From: Armatimonadota bacterium
GTDB lineage: Bacteria; Armatimonadota; Fimbriimonadia; Fimbriimonadales; Fimbriimonadaceae
Assembly: GCA_020438215.1 (NCBI GenBank)
Contig: JAGQUX010000003.1
Span: 1-64,000, forward strand
Reading direction: 5' to 3'
Length of the DNA stretch: 64,000 nucleotides
The stretch's first letter is position 1. Each line of letters starts with the position of its first letter. The notes beneath the pieces were generated by a model. It did not search any database. It saw nothing but the letters and a program-made list of their open reading frames with translations, and was not told the DNA's origin. Position numbers and translations under genes: made by a program. Positions 59,989-64,000 of this stretch are shown here, piece after piece.

Positions 59989-60903
59989 TCAGACTTCGAA
60001 GGATTCTGTTGGGGCGGAAACTGGGCGCGGCGGTCTTGCAACAAGCACTCCAATCAGAACAACGCCCACACCGGCAACTTGGAGCATCCCCAAAGGCTGC
60101 TTGAGCAACAGCCATTCCCCAAATGCGGCGATGATCGGGACGAAATAAGCCACCATGCTAGTCTTGATCGGGCCGACCTCACGCAAAGAGATGTAATAGA
60201 AAACAAACGCCACCGTCCCCGCCATAACGACGAGATAACTCAACGCGCCCCAACCTTGCGGAGTGATCGCACTGTAATCCGTGGCCAGCATATCGCGGAT
60301 GCCATACGGAATCATCACAATCGCCGCGCCAGGAAATGTTGCCGCGAATGTCCCGAGAGCAGGCTTATCTTTCGCAAGGAGTGGCTTCATCATGATGACG
60401 CTGGCTGCCCAAGCAATCGCCGCAACAAGGACAAGCACAACGCCCATCAGCTCGCCTTCCCCACGGTTCGGCTTTCCCATAATGACAGCACCAACACCGA
60501 CATAAGCAAGGATCGAACCGTAAACAAGATTCCAGCGGAAAGTTTCCTGCTTAGCTAGAATCGAGAAAATACCAATCCAAATCGGTACGGTGGCAAGAGC
60601 AATTGCACCTTGAGCGGGAGCCGCCGTGCGCATCCCTTCCAGAAACAGGATCATGTAGACTCCGCTGCTCATCAATCCGGTAGCAAAGAAGCGGAGGCGC
60701 TCCCCTTTCGCCGGAATCACGAGTTGCCCCATGGCTTTTGCTACGATGAACATGAGTGGCACCATGAGCAGATACCGCAGCAAGCCTGTGGTCGGAATGG
60801 TGAAGTCAGCGTAAACAAATTTGATCATGGAGAAGTTGAATCCCCAGATCAAAGCCACGAGAGTGAGAGCCAGAATCGGCAGAAATTCGCGGAAACGCGC
60901 CAA
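59989..60903 (-). CDS. DMT-family EamA transporter
   Basis: A 304-residue membrane exporter with ten hydrophobic segments arranged as two EamA repeats: repeat 1 starts 'LALTLVALIWGFNFSMIKFV', repeat 2 near 'MGVVLVLVAAIAWAASVIMM'. The family exports amino acids, nucleobases and drugs. The start codon is TTG at 60901-60903; TAGAAT (60910-60915) ends six bases before it, and the first ATG inside would cut off the first helix. The gene stands 36 bases from the oxidoreductase gene and may be co-transcribed with it. Confidence 0.88.
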   Translation of the reverse strand: MARFREFLPILALTLVALIWGFNFSMIKFVYADFTIPTTGLLRYLLMVPLMFIVAKAMGQLVIPAKGERLRFFATGLMSSGVYMILFLEGMRTAAPAQGAIALATVPIWIGIFSILAKQETFRWNLVYGSILAYVGVGAVIMGKPNRGEGELMGVVLVLVAAIAWAASVIMMKPLLAKDKPALGTFAATFPGAAIVMIPYGIRDMLATDYSAITPQGWGALSYLVVMAGTVAFVFYYISLREVGPIKTSMVAYFVPIIAAFGEWLLLKQPLGMLQVAGVGVVLIGVLVARPPRPVSAPTESFEV

Positions 60904-60909
60904 TCTCTG

Positions 60910-60915
60910 ATTCTA
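60910..60915 (-). promoter_or_regulatory. -10 box of the EamA gene
   Basis: TAGAAT on the minus strand, six bases before the TTG start codon at 60903. Confidence 0.5.
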
Positions 60916-60995
60916 GCTATGCAGTAGGTTCAATCTAGGGCATTGTCCTAGGTCGAATTTGGTGTTCCCCTCGTTTTTCGCCACTATTTACCGTC

Positions 60996-61736
60996 ATGGC
61001 GGTTCTGCCACAGGAGATGGTCACTCAAATTGGCCGGGCGTATCTCCAAGGTCAAGATTGGCTTCGATCACAAGGCAAAGAAGATGCCGAGTCGATTGAG
61101 GTCGCTCTTGCTGTGGAATCCAGCCGGTGGTTCTGGCGTCCTAGCCAAACCAAGACTCTTATCCTCCTCCCTGCCCGCGAACTGACGCTTCAGGAGGAAC
61201 TTTCCCACGTTGTGAAAGTCGGCTGGCTCAAGGATGGCGAGAACACTCCCCCAAACAGCTTTACGCGCTCGTTCTACTCCATCGGGCATGGTGAACCGGA
61301 AATCGTTCCCACCTTGCCGAAAGAGCAGAACAAGGACAGCAACCGCGAATGGCACGTTATGGCGGAGCTTGTCGGCTTGGATGACCTCACTCCTAAGCGA
61401 ACACTTGTCGAACGATTGGAATGGAAAGCCCGCATCTTGAAGGGGATTAAGAATCGTGGTATCTGGGTGGCAGAAGCAAGCCTCCACGGCGACCACGACG
61501 AATCGGATCTGTATGGAATTGCATGGCGATCGCATTGGCAATCACTCTGGGAAGAACTCGATAAGCCAGAGATCATTGCCTACGGAAAAGGACTCTACGA
61601 ATCCCTTGAGCGACAAGGGATTCCGGTCAGCACCTTCCTTTACGAACCGCAGACTCTCCGGCAGGATAGCCAAAAGCAGCACCAGTCCGAGATTCTGCAT
61701 CGCATCTTCAAATTGACCACGGCGACTGGCCCCTAA
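60996..61736 (+). CDS. Conserved-looking protein of unknown function
   Basis: A 246-residue soluble protein without signal peptide. It is Trp- and Glu-rich ('SSRWFWRPSQTKTLILLPA', 'EEELSHVVKVGWLKDG'-type stretch). The end is helical ('GKGLYESLERQGIPV'). I recognise no domain. TATTTA (60985-60990) lies five bases before the ATG. It is followed 33 bases later by the ABC-F gene, which has its own -10 box. Confidence 0.6.
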   Translation: MAVLPQEMVTQIGRAYLQGQDWLRSQGKEDAESIEVALAVESSRWFWRPSQTKTLILLPARELTLQEELSHVVKVGWLKDGENTPPNSFTRSFYSIGHGEPEIVPTLPKEQNKDSNREWHVMAELVGLDDLTPKRTLVERLEWKARILKGIKNRGIWVAEASLHGDHDESDLYGIAWRSHWQSLWEELDKPEIIAYGKGLYESLERQGIPVSTFLYEPQTLRQDSQKQHQSEILHRIFKLTTATGP

Positions 61737-61769
61737 GCGAAAGCTTCGCGCCAGTAAAATAGATTCCCC

Positions 61770-63680
61770 GTGCTTCTCTCTCTTGCCCATGTCCGCAAGC
61801 TGTTTGCGGCAGATATTGTGCTGGAAGACATCACTTTTCGCATTGACCGTCGCGAGAAAGTGGCTCTTGTTGGGCGAAATGGAAGCGGGAAAACTACTCT
61901 TCTCAAAGTGATCTCGGGCGAATACGAACCGGAAGGTGGCACGATGTTCTTGGAAAAGGGAGCTAAGGTCGGCTACCTCAAGCAGGTTGATTCGGTTTCC
62001 GAAACAAGAACGGTTCTGGAAGAAGCGCAGCTTGGCATTCAAGACAAGCTCGAAATGAAGTCGCGCTTCGAGGAGCTTGAGTCCAAACTCAGCAATGATC
62101 CGAGTGCAGAAGATCTCAATGAATTTTCACTTCTTGCTGCACACTTCGAAAACCGAACGTTCGATAACTCCGAGCGAGAGATGCACGCGATCCTCGCTCA
62201 CATGGGATTTACTGAGAGCGACTACAATCGCCCGACTTCAGAACTTAGCGGCGGTCAGAGAACGCGCCTTGCCCTGGCAAGGCTCCTTCTTCAAGAGCCG
62301 GATCTGCTGATTCTGGACGAACCCACTAACCACCTCGATCTTTCGGCTACCGAATGGCTGGAAGAGTGGATCATGGCGTATCCCGGTGCGGTGATCCTCG
62401 TCAGCCACGACCGTACGTTTCTGCAAAACACGGTGGAATCAGTTATTGAGATACGGCACGGAAAGTCGCACCAATACCCCGGCAACTTTGAGAAATTCCT
62501 CAAGCTAAAGGCGGAGGAACGCGCTCGCCTCATCGAAGAAGCTGAAAAGCAGCAGAAGGAAATCGAGAAGCTCGCTGAATTTGTTGATCGGTTCATTGAC
62601 TCCCAGCGCACCGCACAGGCACGCGGTCGCCGCAAAATGATGAATCGATTGATCGCCAACCGCATTGAGGTGGAAAGCGAGGAAGGGAGCATGCGGATTG
62701 GCTTCAAAGATATCCAGCGTTCTGGGGAGCAGGTGATCTGGACGAAGGGATTGCAGATCGGTTACGACAAACCGCTTGTCCCGAAAATCAACTGGACAGT
62801 CCGCTGGAAAGAAAGATGGGGTGTTATTGGCGAGAACGGTTCGGGGAAATCAACTCTGCTGAAGACCATTCTCGGAGAAGTGCCAAATCTTGGAGGCGAA
62901 GCGAAAACCGGAACAAAACTGGATATCGGCTACTTCTCGCAAGACACTGCCGAAGTTGATCCGGAGATGAGTCCCGCTCACTTCATCATGTATGAATGTG
63001 ATTTGGAAGTTGGCCCGGCTCGCGATTTACTTGCTAAATTCCTAATTACCGGCGATGATGTCTTCCGACCAAGCAAGACCCTGAGCGGCGGGGAGCGGAA
63101 CAAGCTTGTGCTGGCGGCCCTGACGTTTGCCAACCCGAATCTTTTGATTCTTGACGAACCGACTAACCACCTCGATATGGACTCTCGGGACGCGCTGGCA
63201 AAGGTTCTCAAGGATTATCCCGGCACCCTTGTCCTGATTTCCCACGACCGATGGCTTCTTGGGCAAGTCACTGATCACATCATGGATGTCAAGAAAAGCG
63301 GAGCCGTGACCTACCCGGGCAACTTCATCGAGTACCGAGCTTGGCTGCGCGATCGCGATAATCCCGAGCCAGCCACGACAAAGGCGACCCACCAAAAAGT
63401 CGTAACCGAGACCACTCTTTCTCCTCGCGAGCTCAGCAAAGAGATTGCGAGAATGGAAGGTGTTGTTGCCCAATCAGAAGACCAGGTGGCTGAGCAGGAA
63501 GCCGGCCTCAAATCCTTGGAGGATCAGCTCGCTTCCCCGCCAGAGGATGCGGACATCCTTGCGATGACGCAGGCATACCAAGCCGCTCAGGAATCACTCA
63601 ATAAAGCAATGATCGACTGGGAAGACAACTGCCTCAAGCTGGACGAGTTACGCGAACAACAAGCTCAGTTATCCAAGTGA
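61770..63680 (+). CDS. ABC-F family ATPase
   Basis: A 636-residue ABC-F protein, two ATP-binding cassettes with no membrane part. Walker A 'GRNGSGKTTLLK' and 'GENGSGKSTLLK', signatures 'LSGGQRTRLALA' and 'LSGGERNKLVLA', and two 'LLILDEPTNHLD' Walker B blocks are intact. A ~110-residue linker includes 'ARGRRKMMNRLIANRI', and a coiled-coil C-terminal domain ('LSKEIARMEGVVAQSEDQV') closes it. ABC-F proteins act on the ribosome (EttA, Uup) or protect it from antibiotics; this looks like the Uup/YdiF housekeeping type. Start GTG 61770 with TAAAAT (61755-61760) nine bases upstream. Confidence 0.93.
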   Translation: MLLSLAHVRKLFAADIVLEDITFRIDRREKVALVGRNGSGKTTLLKVISGEYEPEGGTMFLEKGAKVGYLKQVDSVSETRTVLEEAQLGIQDKLEMKSRFEELESKLSNDPSAEDLNEFSLLAAHFENRTFDNSEREMHAILAHMGFTESDYNRPTSELSGGQRTRLALARLLLQEPDLLILDEPTNHLDLSATEWLEEWIMAYPGAVILVSHDRTFLQNTVESVIEIRHGKSHQYPGNFEKFLKLKAEERARLIEEAEKQQKEIEKLAEFVDRFIDSQRTAQARGRRKMMNRLIANRIEVESEEGSMRIGFKDIQRSGEQVIWTKGLQIGYDKPLVPKINWTVRWKERWGVIGENGSGKSTLLKTILGEVPNLGGEAKTGTKLDIGYFSQDTAEVDPEMSPAHFIMYECDLEVGPARDLLAKFLITGDDVFRPSKTLSGGERNKLVLAALTFANPNLLILDEPTNHLDMDSRDALAKVLKDYPGTLVLISHDRWLLGQVTDHIMDVKKSGAVTYPGNFIEYRAWLRDRDNPEPATTKATHQKVVTETTLSPRELSKEIARMEGVVAQSEDQVAEQEAGLKSLEDQLASPPEDADILAMTQAYQAAQESLNKAMIDWEDNCLKLDELREQQAQLSK

Positions 63681-64000
63681 TGGCTTGGGAACCCAATCAA
63701 ACTCTCGATAGTCGTTCTTGACCGTACCATCCTCAAAGAAATCAACAATCGCATAGCCATTGTTGAATCCAAGGTAACCGCCATTCCACCAGCCGCCGCT
63801 AACGGCGCCGTTGCAATAGTATTCGACCCCGTGATAATCAGCACGATCGACTTGGTGCATATGGCCGCTAAAGCAAGCCTTGACATTCTTATGCTTGAGG
63901 AACAGATCTTTGATCTTGGCAAGGTCAATGTGCATCCATGCGCCAGGAACCAGCCAGTTGCCATCCTTCACGTTGTCCCCATCCAAATAAGCACATGGGC
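63669..64000 (-). CDS. Metallophosphoesterase, C-terminal part (cut by window edge)
   Basis: The last ~110 residues of a calcineurin-like phosphoesterase. 'ACFSGHMHQVDRADYHG' is the G-H-x-H metal motif of the family, and 'YYCNGAVSGGWWNGG' follows. The frame runs open to the right edge, so the N-terminal half with the other metal ligands lies beyond 64000. Its end overlaps the convergent ABC-F gene by 12 bases. Function could be nucleotide, lipid or protein phosphate ester hydrolysis. Confidence 0.85.
   Translation of the reverse strand, partial: PCAYLDGDNVKDGNWLVPGAWMHIDLAKIKDLFLKHKNVKACFSGHMHQVDRADYHGVEYYCNGAVSGGWWNGGYLGFNNGYAIVDFFEDGTVKNDYREFDWVPKPSLG

Noticed and set aside
59431-60558. 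A 375-residue plus-strand reading frame across the oxidoreductase and EamA genes
   Set aside because: It lies antisense to two well-supported genes, has low-complexity His/Arg/Asn composition and no recognisable domain.
60936-60952. Inverted repeat CTAGG...CCTAG before the 60996 gene
   Set aside because: Short arms with a seven-base gap, as expected by chance in a window this size.
1-64000. CRISPR arrays
   Set aside because: No regularly spaced direct repeats were seen; the TPR-CHAT operon has no associated cas genes.

Overview
The window looks like a piece of a free-living bacterial chromosome. The best guess is Armatimonadota, class Fimbriimonadia. The grounds are a prepilin-type protein with the characteristic '[10 protein letters not shown]' end to its N-terminal helix, a PEP-CTERM protein, many large secreted proteins, a DUF1800/DUF1501 pair, an Asp-box propeller protein, futalosine-route menaquinone synthesis (mqnC) and base composition near 50% G+C. 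This assignment is inference from protein style; there is no rRNA here. I see no insertion sequence, prophage, integrase or CRISPR array. Genes are densely packed on both strands. At about twenty starts a TAnnnT-type -10 box ends only 5-10 bases before the start codon, which suggests that much of the transcription is leaderless.

Layout. 1-2.5 kb: cmk (cut by the left edge), aroA, a Bax-inhibitor-1-like membrane protein. 2.5-8.1 kb: Asp-box propeller protein, an unknown exported protein, a GH109-type oxidoreductase-fold glycosidase. 8.2-11.7 kb: TlpA-like thioredoxin, YHS-type metal-site protein, Cys-rich exported protein, prepilin-like protein, small exported protein. 11.7-17.7 kb: Na+/H+ antiporter with TrkA-N domain, mqnC, M28 peptidase, cyclic-nucleotide-binding protein, and a GspE-N/ParA-type ATPase fusion. 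17.7-23.7 kb: exported proteins, a TPR protein, DUF1460 amidase-like protein, and the N-terminal half of a split carB. 23.7-31.2 kb: cohesin-like/GH25-like protein, two beta-lactamase-fold serine hydrolases, a GH20 hexosaminidase, VanW. 31.2-40 kb: alpha-2-macroglobulin, its membrane partner, dienelactone hydrolase, DUF4382/DUF5666 lipoprotein. 40-48.6 kb: membrane protein, DUF1800 and DUF1501, asd, AraC-type regulator, trpB with a NahK-like sugar kinase and a nucleotidyltransferase. 48.6-51 kb: zinc-ribbon membrane protein, PEP-CTERM protein, small genes, tRNA-Thr(CGT). 51-56.5 kb: a four-gene operon (sigma factor, small protein, TPR-CHAT protease, secreted subtilase) with a divergent exported protein. 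56.6-64 kb: hppD, two tandem NlpC/P60-like proteins, Gfo/Idh/MocA oxidoreductase, EamA transporter, unknown protein, ABC-F ATPase, metallophosphoesterase (cut by the right edge).

How the genes work together. Housekeeping genes (cmk, aroA, carB1, asd, trpB, mqnC, hppD) are scattered singly or in short operons among genes for secreted and envelope proteins. Amino-sugar scavenging could be served jointly by the GH109-like and GH20-like enzymes and the NahK-like kinase plus nucleotidyltransferase. The membrane protein/A2M/VanW operon looks like an envelope-protection unit.

The most interesting locus is the sigma / 177-aa protein / TPR-CHAT / subtilase operon at 51032-55991. All its genes overlap, and it resembles in parts the TPR-CHAT plus sigma-factor logic of type III-E CRISPR effectors, but it has no CRISPR components. 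I propose it as a protease-controlled transcriptional switch; its function is inference.
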